Assembly: GCF_000633635.1 (NCBI RefSeq)
Contig: NZ_AYPQ01000002.1
Coordinates: forward strand, 547,643-611,642
Length of the DNA stretch: 64,000 nucleotides
Source of the DNA: Enterococcus crotali
GTDB taxonomy: Bacteria > Bacillota > Bacilli > Lactobacillales > Enterococcaceae
Direction of reading: 5' to 3'
The notes under the pieces were generated by a model that worked only from the letters and a program-made list of their open reading frames with translations, did not search any database and was not told the DNA's origin. Both the position numbers and the translations under genes were made by a program. Shown here in pieces: positions 57,590 to 64,000 of this stretch. Within the stretch, counting starts at the first letter, position 1. Every line of letters starts with the position of its first letter.

Positions 57590-58372
57590 TCAGCCTCCTA
57601 TCTTACTTTGTGCTTTCCATGTTCCACCTTTGCGGATTTGATTGGCACTTTTGTTAGGTTTACCATCATCACTAAATGACGTTTTTGAACTATCGACCCA
57701 TTTACCTGACTTGCGAATCTGCCAAAATCCACCCGTATTGTCAAGAGACTTCCAATCGCCATTTTTTCTAATCGCCATCGGTCGGTAGTCATCAATGATA
57801 TCTTTAAATCGGATATAGCTGTATTCAAGAGGAAATGTATCATCCCCATATATTGTTATTTTTAGCCAAGTAATTCCTGTCGCATCAAACGTATTTCTTG
57901 TAACATCGTTGTACCATGTTCCGCCAAAATTATTTGAAGCGTGCGGATTGTTCCAACCAGACATTGCATATAAAGGCTGAGATCCATAATATCTTTGCTT
58001 TAGAGTCTCAGTAAACGCATGGGTATACGGTGCACTCGCTGGATCTTCTGTCTGTACAGATGTCTTAGCCACAATCAGCTGCCAATCGTATTCTGCAGCT
58101 AGTGTACCTGCATAAACATAAGGTGTATAAAGTCCTGTTGCTGCTCTAGTTCCATAAGCAACCAGTGAAAGACGTAATCTATAGAGACTACCGTTAACAT
58201 TTTCAGCAGTAACACCTTCTCCATGTCCACTTGCTTTAGGAAAGCCGGGCGGATTTCCTGGCATCGCTTGAAATTGTGCTGCTGTTGGCGCCCCAGCGAG
58301 GTAAACATCTCCTGGAACACCAGGATCATGTCCCCAACTACCACGAATTGGCGCATAATTTTTATTTGGCAT
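57590..58372 (-). CDS. Phage tail protein, C-terminal IRKxGxW repeats
   Basis: 260 residues. No enzyme motif. The first 180 residues are Gly/Tyr/Trp-rich, beta-type (FGGTWYNDVTRNTF). The C-terminus has three copies of an IRK-G-W pattern (IRKNGDWKSL, IRKSGKWVDS, IRKGGTWKAQ), likely a repeated binding or folding unit. Placed between the Cys-rich paralogues and the tail-tip protein, so structural or adsorption role is likely. Confidence 0.6.
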   Translation of the reverse strand: MPNKNYAPIRGSWGHDPGVPGDVYLAGAPTAAQFQAMPGNPPGFPKASGHGEGVTAENVNGSLYRLRLSLVAYGTRAATGLYTPYVYAGTLAAEYDWQLIVAKTSVQTEDPASAPYTHAFTETLKQRYYGSQPLYAMSGWNNPHASNNFGGTWYNDVTRNTFDATGITWLKITIYGDDTFPLEYSYIRFKDIIDDYRPMAIRKNGDWKSLDNTGGFWQIRKSGKWVDSSKTSFSDDGKPNKSANQIRKGGTWKAQSKIGG

Positions 58373-58374
58373 AC

Positions 58375-58965
58375 TTATTCACCCTCTTTTAATTCGGCTG
58401 TTAGTTCTTCCTTCAATTCGGCTTTAAGCTGTTTCAGTAAGGCTGCATTGATTCCGCCAGCCAAATCATTTTCTGTTGATTGATTATTCGTTCGGATATA
58501 ATGAGCCCCATCCGGAGAACCGCCAAACAAGTTGATATTCCCACCTGCAATCCCTTTACCAGGAATAAAGCCACCTTCAAGTCCGCCTTCCCAAACACCG
58601 ATTTCTTTTAATTTTTCAATGATTTTCAACAAAGCATCTAACATTTTTTCGATCAAGTCCCACCGACCACAATCTGAGCAAATCAGAGCTTTATTCATCA
58701 GTCGTTGATTGTTTAAGAAATCTTGAATAAATTCTTTGATATCACACATATCGACTGCTGGAAGTTCTTCGCCTAAATAGCCCAATAAACAATCATTCAT
58801 ATCGTTTAAATCTTCACAGTTGTTATGCAGAACTGGTAATTTAGGATTTAACCCTGTATTTTTCTTCAAGCTTTTACACTCTTTATCTGAGATCCCATTT
58901 AAAACAAATTCTGGGTTATCCGTTTTTAACTTTTCGCACGCTTGGCAATCTGTCATTTTTTTCAT
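58375..58965 (-). CDS. Cys-rich tail-module paralogue 3
   Basis: 196 residues. The N-terminal ~100 residues match the two upstream paralogues with Cys at 7, 10, 30, 50, 59, 74, 96 and 99 (first CxxC TDCQACEK; last CSDCGRW). After that it is shorter, with a Gly-rich region (GGLEGGFIPGKGIAGGNIN) and a helical C-terminal tail (KQLKAELKEELTAELKEGE). Possibly a fibre tip. Overlap/spacing of 2 nt with the next gene. Function unknown. Confidence 0.65.
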   Translation of the reverse strand: MKKMTDCQACEKLKTDNPEFVLNGISDKECKSLKKNTGLNPKLPVLHNNCEDLNDMNDCLLGYLGEELPAVDMCDIKEFIQDFLNNQRLMNKALICSDCGRWDLIEKMLDALLKIIEKLKEIGVWEGGLEGGFIPGKGIAGGNINLFGGSPDGAHYIRTNNQSTENDLAGGINAALLKQLKAELKEELTAELKEGE

Positions 58966-59003
58966 CCTCTCTTTTGACTCTTCTTTTACATAACCCTAAC
59001 TCT

Positions 59004-59924
59004 CTAAACATATGGAGAAACGGGCGCTTTATTTTTATTGGCAAACTGAATTTTTACATTGGCACGATCATCTAACGAACTTGATACGCTATCGTTAAAG
59101 ACTTCGAGAAATTGAATCCAACCACTGTCGCTACCTGGTGCAAGAACACCTTTCATCCCGATGTTAATTGTTTGGTTAATGCCCCATGTTTTATCCTCTG
59201 TCGTGTTATGTTTCACCTGAAATATGCGCGCTTCTTTATCACTTTTAACATATAAATTGATCACAAACTCATTAACATCACTAACATGTTCGGATTTATA
59301 TGTACAGTTATTCACTGTCACACTTCGTATTTGCCATTTCGCAGACAACCCACTTTCTTGCCCCATTCCAAAATTTACTTTGCCCGTTACACGACCTCGA
59401 CCTAATCTTGTAGTGTAGGAACTATTTAACCAATCGGTCCAGTTAAAAACAAAATTCCCTGTACTTCTATCAATCGAAACACTCATTTCTGGTGTGGAAT
59501 AGTCAATTGTGTAAGTCGCATTTACCTCCCAATTTTGAGCGGCTAAAGCGTCTAATGCTGCCTCGACTTTTGCCATTTTTTTCCATAATTTATTGATTGA
59601 ATCTTCCAGTTCATGAATTTTAAGCCACTGCCCACAATCACTACAAACCATCGCATTATTCATCAATTGTAGGTTTGTCATTAATTGATCCATAAATTCT
59701 TTCCAATCGCATACGCTCTGATCTGCTAAGGTATCTTTTAAAGCGCCGATCAAACAATCGTTAAGATCATTTAAATCCTCACAGTTGGTATGCAGGACAT
59801 CTAAATCAGGATTTAACCCTGTATCTTTTTTCAAACTGTTACATTCTTTTTCTGTAATACCGTTTATGATAAAATTCGCTGCATAGTCTTTTAAATTCTC
59901 ACATGCTGCACAATATTCAGCCAT
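59004..59924 (-). CDS. Cys-rich tail-module paralogue 2
   Basis: 306 residues. N-terminal domain (1-~125) with eight conserved Cys (5, 8, 28, 48, 57, 72, 94, 97), two of them CxxC pairs, followed by a helical stem (SINKLWKKMAKVEAALDALA) and a ~170-residue beta-type C-terminal domain (FVFNWTDWLNSSYTTRLGRG) shared with paralogue 1. The C-terminal halves end in the same NKN..PVSPYV-type tail. Probably a trimeric fibre or receptor-binding protein; metal-binding is only inferred. Confidence 0.68.
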   Translation of the reverse strand: MAEYCAACENLKDYAANFIINGITEKECNSLKKDTGLNPDLDVLHTNCEDLNDLNDCLIGALKDTLADQSVCDWKEFMDQLMTNLQLMNNAMVCSDCGQWLKIHELEDSINKLWKKMAKVEAALDALAAQNWEVNATYTIDYSTPEMSVSIDRSTGNFVFNWTDWLNSSYTTRLGRGRVTGKVNFGMGQESGLSAKWQIRSVTVNNCTYKSEHVSDVNEFVINLYVKSDKEARIFQVKHNTTEDKTWGINQTINIGMKGVLAPGSDSGWIQFLEVFNDSVSSSLDDRANVKIQFANKNKAPVSPYV

Positions 59925-59954
59925 TCTCTTTCTCTCCTTTTCTAACTTACTTGT

Positions 59955-60872
59955 TTAAACATACGGTGGAACTGACGTTAAATTTTTATTGGAAAAACAT
60001 ACTTGTCCATTCACAATACTACTTAGTACTTTTCCTTGATCTTTAAATGTAAATGCCTGTAGCCATCCACTGTTCTGTCCAGAACTTAAGACTCCTTTTA
60101 AATTGATAGGAATCGTTTTATTGATTTTATCAGTAAAACTCTTCATGCTATCATGGGGTCTTTCGTATTCCAGCGTTCCGCCTGTAATCGTCGGCACATA
60201 AAACTTGATGATAAATTCCAAACTTCTGACTTTCAGTGATGTATATGACACAGTGTCTAGGGTGACACTTCTAACTTGCCATTTCGCATTCATCCCATTC
60301 TCCTGAGCCATTCCGAAGTTGATTCTACCTGTCAATTTCCCTCTGCCCATTGGATTCGTGATGACAGAACCGTTCATGTCCCAATCCGTCCAATTGAATT
60401 CAAAATAGCCGGATCGATTAATATGAATTTTCAGCTCCGGTACTTCTGATTGCACTAATGTTCGAGCATCGACTTCCCACTTTTGAGCAGCTAATGCATC
60501 TAAGGCCGCTTCGACTTTTGCCATTTTTGTCCATAATTTATTGATTGAATCTTCAATTTCATGAAGTTTTGCCCATTGTCCGCATTCGCTACAAATCAAT
60601 GCTTTTTGGATCGTGTATAAATTGTTTGTCAGTTCTTTTGTATACTCTTTCCAATCGCATACACTATAGGCCGGCAGTTTGTCTTGTAACGAACTGAGTA
60701 AGCAATCCAATATATCATTGAGATCTTCACAATTTTTATGCAACTTTTTCAAATCTGAATTTAAGCCAGTATCTTTTTGGAGGCTTTTACACTCTTTATT
60801 AGTAATCCCATTCTCCACAAAATTCGGTGCATATTCCTTTAATGCGCCGCAAGCTGTACAATAATCAGCCAT
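59955..60872 (-). CDS. Cys-rich tail-module paralogue 1
   Basis: 305 residues, homologous over its whole length to paralogue 2. Cys at 5, 8, 28, 48, 57, 72, 94, 97; stem SINKLWTKMAKVEAALDAL; beta C-terminus with FEFNWTDWDMNGSV and end ...NLTSVPPYV. Tandem gene duplication is clear. Directly downstream of the Cys-rich distal tail protein. Function unknown, likely baseplate/receptor binding. Confidence 0.68.
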   Translation of the reverse strand: MADYCTACGALKEYAPNFVENGITNKECKSLQKDTGLNSDLKKLHKNCEDLNDILDCLLSSLQDKLPAYSVCDWKEYTKELTNNLYTIQKALICSECGQWAKLHEIEDSINKLWTKMAKVEAALDALAAQKWEVDARTLVQSEVPELKIHINRSGYFEFNWTDWDMNGSVITNPMGRGKLTGRINFGMAQENGMNAKWQVRSVTLDTVSYTSLKVRSLEFIIKFYVPTITGGTLEYERPHDSMKSFTDKINKTIPINLKGVLSSGQNSGWLQAFTFKDQGKVLSSIVNGQVCFSNKNLTSVPPYV

Positions 60873-60888
60873 TGATTTCCCTCCTTTT

Positions 60889-61971
60889 TTAAATCGTTAA
60901 TCTGTCAACTTTGACATACACACAGGTCATTTCACAACAGTTATTGGTTTCTACGATGATGCCGTTCGTTCCATGATGGACAGTGAAGCCGAATGTATGA
61001 CCTGTCGGTATGACTAGTTGATTGATATTGATCGACTTTTCTGAGCAACACTTATCTTCTAGATAATAAATCTCGCCGCTAGCGGTCAAGGTCAACTTAC
61101 CGTTATATTCCCCTAAAATCTGCATCTTATTACCGTTTAAGGTGATCACTGGATCTTTCATTGCTCCAATCAAGGTGATCGTGATTTTATCACTGTCCAT
61201 GATCGTGTCACTATAAAATTGCCCGGCAATAATATCTTTACAGGGTTTCGCCTTGCAGATTTTGTGGCCTAACATTTTTTCTTCAGACCAAATCTTTTTC
61301 CCTGCCTCGCAGTTATAAATGATCTGATACGTATCGCCACATTGGCTATAAAAAGCACTAGAAACTTCCTTTTTCAATTCGCAAAGTGAATTTTCACCAG
61401 TTAGAAAGTCACATTCACAGACACATTTTGGACACGGTTCATGTTTGGTTTGACTGCACGAAATACAACAATCTTGGCACTCATCGACTTCTTGAAAGTC
61501 TAAACACTCCATAAAATTACAAGCTACATAAGGTTTTAGGAAAACCTTTTTCGTGTCTGCTTTATGCCAAATTCCTTCGTACAGCACAAGGTCGATGTCG
61601 ATGTTGACCACGTGTCGTTCCATAGAATAAGATTCACTGAAATCTTTGATAAAAGCATTCGTCCATAAAAGCTGTTCGCCTTCGATCGCCCATAACTTTC
61701 CTGCTTTGACAATGTTCATAAAAACATAGTCTTTATAAAATTTCTTTTGATCACCACTCAATTTTCTTGTGTCGAGTTTTAGTGTCATGCTTAAGGATTG
61801 CTCCATGGAAAACTGCTGCTTAGCTTTAAAATTCGCGTAGCTTCCATGACCGAAGCTGTATTCTGTTGTGTTCGTTTTGAATCCACCGCTTAAATCGGCG
61901 GATTGCAGCATTTCGTAGTTGTCGATCACGAGATCGTTGAATTGGATGTATTTTCTGTTTAATATTGTCAT
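60889..61971 (-). CDS. Phage distal tail-like protein with a Cys-rich insert
   Basis: 360 residues. The N-terminal ~145 residues match distal tail (Dit)-type proteins (NRKYIQFNDLVIDNYEMLQS; FSMEQSLSMTLKLDT). From C151 onward comes a Cys-rich insert: C151, C156, C165, C168, C169, C172, C180, C183, C185, C187, C197, C211, C221, C239, C244, with more near the C-terminus (KCC, NCC, MTC). The last ~100 residues look like a galectin-type tail domain. It would form the baseplate hub ring. The Cys count is far above that of usual Dit proteins. Confidence 0.72.
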   Translation of the reverse strand: MTILNRKYIQFNDLVIDNYEMLQSADLSGGFKTNTTEYSFGHGSYANFKAKQQFSMEQSLSMTLKLDTRKLSGDQKKFYKDYVFMNIVKAGKLWAIEGEQLLWTNAFIKDFSESYSMERHVVNIDIDLVLYEGIWHKADTKKVFLKPYVACNFMECLDFQEVDECQDCCISCSQTKHEPCPKCVCECDFLTGENSLCELKKEVSSAFYSQCGDTYQIIYNCEAGKKIWSEEKMLGHKICKAKPCKDIIAGQFYSDTIMDSDKITITLIGAMKDPVITLNGNKMQILGEYNGKLTLTASGEIYYLEDKCCSEKSININQLVIPTGHTFGFTVHHGTNGIIVETNNCCEMTCVYVKVDRLTI

Positions 61972-62006
61972 GGTTTACTCCTTTCTTTTGGGTTGTTTGG
62001 GTATAT

Positions 62007-62050
62007 AAAAAAGAACAAGAACAGCTGAGAGGCTGTTCTTGTTCTTTTTG
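62007..62050 (-). terminator. Terminator downstream of the phage lipoprotein module
   Basis: AAAAAGAACAAGAACAGC (62008-62025) pairs perfectly with GCTGTTCTTGTTCTTTTT (62032-62049), 6-nt loop. It lies between the tape-measure/lipoprotein side and the distal-tail gene, so it could also split the tail operon; read-through or a separate promoter downstream is implied. Confidence 0.92.
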
Positions 62051-62266
62051 TTATTTATTGTTGTTGTAATACCATTGAGCGAATTCTAGGATTTCTTTAT
62101 CGGAATAATCTAGGCTTTTCTCTCTAGTAAAATACACATAGTTTCTTGATGTTATTTCTACACCTTGTTCTCCTAAATCTTCTTCCATTTTTTGATCTTC
62201 ATTGTTAACTATCTCTACTGCATTTTTTATTATTCTATTGATTTTTGTTATAGTACCATTGTGCAA
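62051..62266 (-). pseudogene. Partial duplicate of the phage lipoprotein C-terminus
   Basis: The frame ends VYFTREKSLDYSDKEILEF and AQWYYNNNK, nearly repeating the lipoprotein's YFTREK...HSDKEILEF and AQWYYNKNQ, preceded by MEEDLGEQGVEI like MEEDLEEKGVEI. The middle of the lipoprotein is missing, so this is a tandem remnant with an internal deletion. The listed ATG overlaps the upstream gene in another frame; real translation, if any, probably starts later or not at all. Confidence 0.6.
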
Positions 62267-62722
62267 ACTCTAAGATTTCTTTGTCAGAATGGTCTAGACT
62301 TTTGAGAACTTTAGCCATGTCATTTATACTAGTGTTATCTACCGATGACTCAACTATCCTTCCTTTACTCACTTCATAATATAGAGTGTCTTTATCTTTC
62401 CCACTAATATTTCCCTTTAATCTGAGCATAATATTACGAATTTCATCTGGGTCATGCAACACATCAAACGTCATATCAAAATAATCATAGTCTATTCCTT
62501 TTTCTCTAGTAAAATATAAACTGTCATCTATACTATTGATATTAATTTCTACGCCTTTTTCCTCTAAGTCCTCTTCCATTTCTTTCATTTTCTTATCTTT
62601 TTTGTAGAAGAATCTTCTGTGCTTACGGCTGTTTCTTTTTTTGAATTTTTCCCTGTAGAACCACATGCGCTTAGTCCTAGAAGTGCTATTAATGTTAATA
62701 CAAATACTATTGTTTTTTTCAT
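62235..62722 (-). pseudogene. Phage-carried lipoprotein, frameshifted
   Basis: Start at 62722 after AGGAGGAG. Signal peptide KKTIVFVLTLIALLGLSACG with lipobox LSAC, then a Ser/Lys linker. The frame breaks near 62598-62603, in a run of six A on the coding strand; with seven A it joins KKDKKMKEMEEDLEEKGVEI and gives ~162 residues. Located between the tape measure and distal tail genes with its own -10 box and a downstream terminator: a moron. Phage lipoproteins of this type can block superinfection; that is inference. Confidence 0.75.
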
Positions 62723-62756
62723 TTTCTCCTCCTGTAACGTAAAAATAACTATTTGT

Positions 62757-62762
62757 ATTTTA
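62757..62762 (-). promoter_or_regulatory. Extended -10 of the phage lipoprotein gene
   Basis: On the minus strand TGTTAAAAT (TG one base before TAAAAT) lies about 35 nt upstream of the lipoprotein start. No good -35. This supports independent expression. Confidence 0.5.
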
Positions 62763-62830
62763 ACATATATTACTATAGAAAGAAACTCATTTTATGGTTA
62801 ATATCTAGTATCAGTTTACGCCTTAGATAC

Positions 62831-64000
62831 TTATCTTAAATATCGACTCGCACGTTTCATCATATAATCAGCATTTCCGCTAACGACATTTTGCGTTACT
62901 TTATTTGAATTGTTAGTTGTATGAGTAATGTTGTTAATAACTGTCGAAACATCGGGGATCCGCATTGACTGAGTATTAAATCTACCTGTCAATGCACTGA
63001 ATGCTCCACGAACATCAAGATTGTTTACTTTATTCATAAAATCAAGCCCAAATGTATGAACTGCAGCTTTGCGCTGTACGAATTCGCCAGGTGTTAACAT
63101 CGCTGGTACAGTATCTGTACCTTTCTTCTTAAAAATACCCGCTAACCCACCAGAAGCATGAAACTCGACTTCGCCACCTTGTGATTTAGTTGTTGCTGCT
63201 TTAACATTACTAAGCTCTTCGTTAATTGCTGTAGCCATTCCTCTGATTCCTTCTTTGAAACCATCAATTAAAGATGTTCCTAGTGTATTTCCTAGTGTGT
63301 TAAGAGGTACAGAAAATTGTGCTCTAGATTCTTCTGTTGTAATCTTGTTAATTGCATCTGTTAGTGATGAAATCATACTTGCTACGCCCTCTGCAAAACC
63401 TGTTTTTAGGTTTTCACCGTAGGTTCTACCAATTCCTGTAAATTCCTCATATTTCAATTTGAGATCTGAAATAAGTGTGTTAACTTTTTCCATAATTGCT
63501 CCTGTTGGATTAATCTCATTGAATTTATTTAACAGACTATTAGCGTAACTAGTTCCAACCACTTCAAAATCTCCTTTTAGCGTTGCTAGTTGCTCGACCA
63601 TATTACTAAAAGCTGTTATACTATTTTGAATGGATTCCACATTACCTATGTCCTTAGTATCAATAATAAATTGTCTGATTTGATTTAAACACTTAGTCAG
63701 AGCTAATAGTTTTTGATTGAGTAATTCTGGATCAATCGAAGAATTTGTTATTTTATCAATTTCTGTCATTAATTTTGTTATTTGTTCTATTTTTGCTTTT
63801 GTAGTTCTGGCAGTTTCTGTAAAGTTTTTATCATTGGATTTAGAATTACCACTTGTGGTACCTTCCTGTAGTGGTCCAATAAATTCAAAATTAAACTGCG
63901 TAAGACTCTGAACTGCACTTTTAAGATGTCCGAGTGTTTTCTTAAACTCCTCTATTTTTTCTTCATTGAATGTAAATCCTAATGCCGTTTCAAGTTGTTT
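62831..64000 (-). CDS. Phage tail tape measure protein (C-terminal part; N-terminus outside window)
   Basis: About 389 residues visible and open to the window edge. The C-terminus has the classic tape-measure ending ASGGLAGIFKKKGTDTVPAM then LTPGEFVQRKAAVHTFG, preceded by Ser/Thr-rich helical sequence. It sets tail length and is a typical siphophage or tail-like-particle gene. The frame stays open from 62831 to 64000 without a start, so the gene continues further. A short ORF ATG at 63769 is internal. Confidence 0.88.
   Translation of the reverse strand, partial: KQLETALGFTFNEEKIEEFKKTLGHLKSAVQSLTQFNFEFIGPLQEGTTSGNSKSNDKNFTETARTTKAKIEQITKLMTEIDKITNSSIDPELLNQKLLALTKCLNQIRQFIIDTKDIGNVESIQNSITAFSNMVEQLATLKGDFEVVGTSYANSLLNKFNEINPTGAIMEKVNTLISDLKLKYEEFTGIGRTYGENLKTGFAEGVASMISSLTDAINKITTEESRAQFSVPLNTLGNTLGTSLIDGFKEGIRGMATAINEELSNVKAATTKSQGGEVEFHASGGLAGIFKKKGTDTVPAMLTPGEFVQRKAAVHTFGLDFMNKVNNLDVRGAFSALTGRFNTQSMRIPDVSTVINNITHTTNNSNKVTQNVVSGNADYMMKRASRYLR

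Noticed and set aside
1-64000. CRISPR arrays, tRNA or rRNA genes, insertion sequences
   Set aside because: No repeat-spacer pattern, cloverleaf, rRNA or transposase was recognised by reading; no such feature is claimed.

Overview
The window looks like a chromosomal segment of an Enterococcus-type low-GC Gram-positive (Firmicutes, Lactobacillales). This rests on AT-rich coding with strong GGAGG ribosome sites, a sigma-54/LevR-type mannose PTS locus in the enterococcal order (regulator, IIB, IIAB, IIC, IID, DUF956), a lactococcal-type dhaS/dhaQ plus dhaKLM system, MprF and YfhO. No rRNA, tRNA or CRISPR array was recognised, so the species is not named.

Layout. 1-5.1 kb (minus): ispD (cut by the window edge), a PIN/TRAM membrane protein, radA, dut and an unknown polytopic membrane protein. 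5.2-7.9 kb: a lone PTS IIC with a free-standing RarA/MgsA C-terminal-like protein, divergent from an RpiR-type regulator. 8.2-11.7 kb: serC-serA-DUF1015. 11.8-13.9 kb: proB-proA. 14-22.5 kb: a membrane-anchored HTH protein, a PHP histidinol phosphatase, a choloylglycine-hydrolase-family enzyme, YfhO, a small membrane/UPF0145 cluster, a nucleoside hydrolase and a small unknown. 22.6-26.5 kb: mprF divergent from an HTH-CPBP pair. 26.6-31.7 kb: dhaK-dhaL-dhaM-gldA with dhaQ and dhaS. 31.8-41 kb: a long coiled-coil protein and an accessory stretch of small membrane proteins, a lipoprotein, an HNH protein and HxlR/ABM and PadR pairs. 41-48.2 kb: the mannose PTS. 48.5-51 kb: an ABC-F ATPase and an ImmA-like peptidase. 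51.2-64 kb (all minus): the tail, baseplate and lysis part of a prophage or tail-like element that continues past the window.

How the genes work together. DhaS/DhaQ probably sense dihydroxyacetone and switch on dhaKLM, while GldA links glycerol to dihydroxyacetone; a dyad nearly matching the lactococcal DhaS site lies between dhaK and dhaQ. A consensus -24/-12 promoter precedes the PTS IIB gene, and the sigma-54 activator is encoded just upstream. SerC and SerA supply phosphoserine with no SerB in sight, which makes the third gene of that operon (DUF1015) interesting.

Two points stand out. First, at least nine and probably ten reading-frame breaks, in nine genes (proB, yfhO twice, a small ORF at 20.6 kb, mprF, dhaM, the coiled-coil gene, the DUF956 gene end, the ImmA-like gene and the phage lipoprotein), are each repaired by adding one base in a short homopolymer; this looks like uncorrected sequencing or assembly error rather than gene decay. 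Second, the phage baseplate is unusually cysteine-rich: three tandem paralogues share an eight-cysteine N-terminal domain, next to a distal-tail protein with about 20 cysteines. A lipoprotein cargo gene sits between the tape measure and the distal-tail gene, and the tail-tip protein carries two peptidoglycan-hydrolase domains at its N-terminus. This cysteine-rich tail tip with its lipoprotein is the best candidate here for something undescribed.
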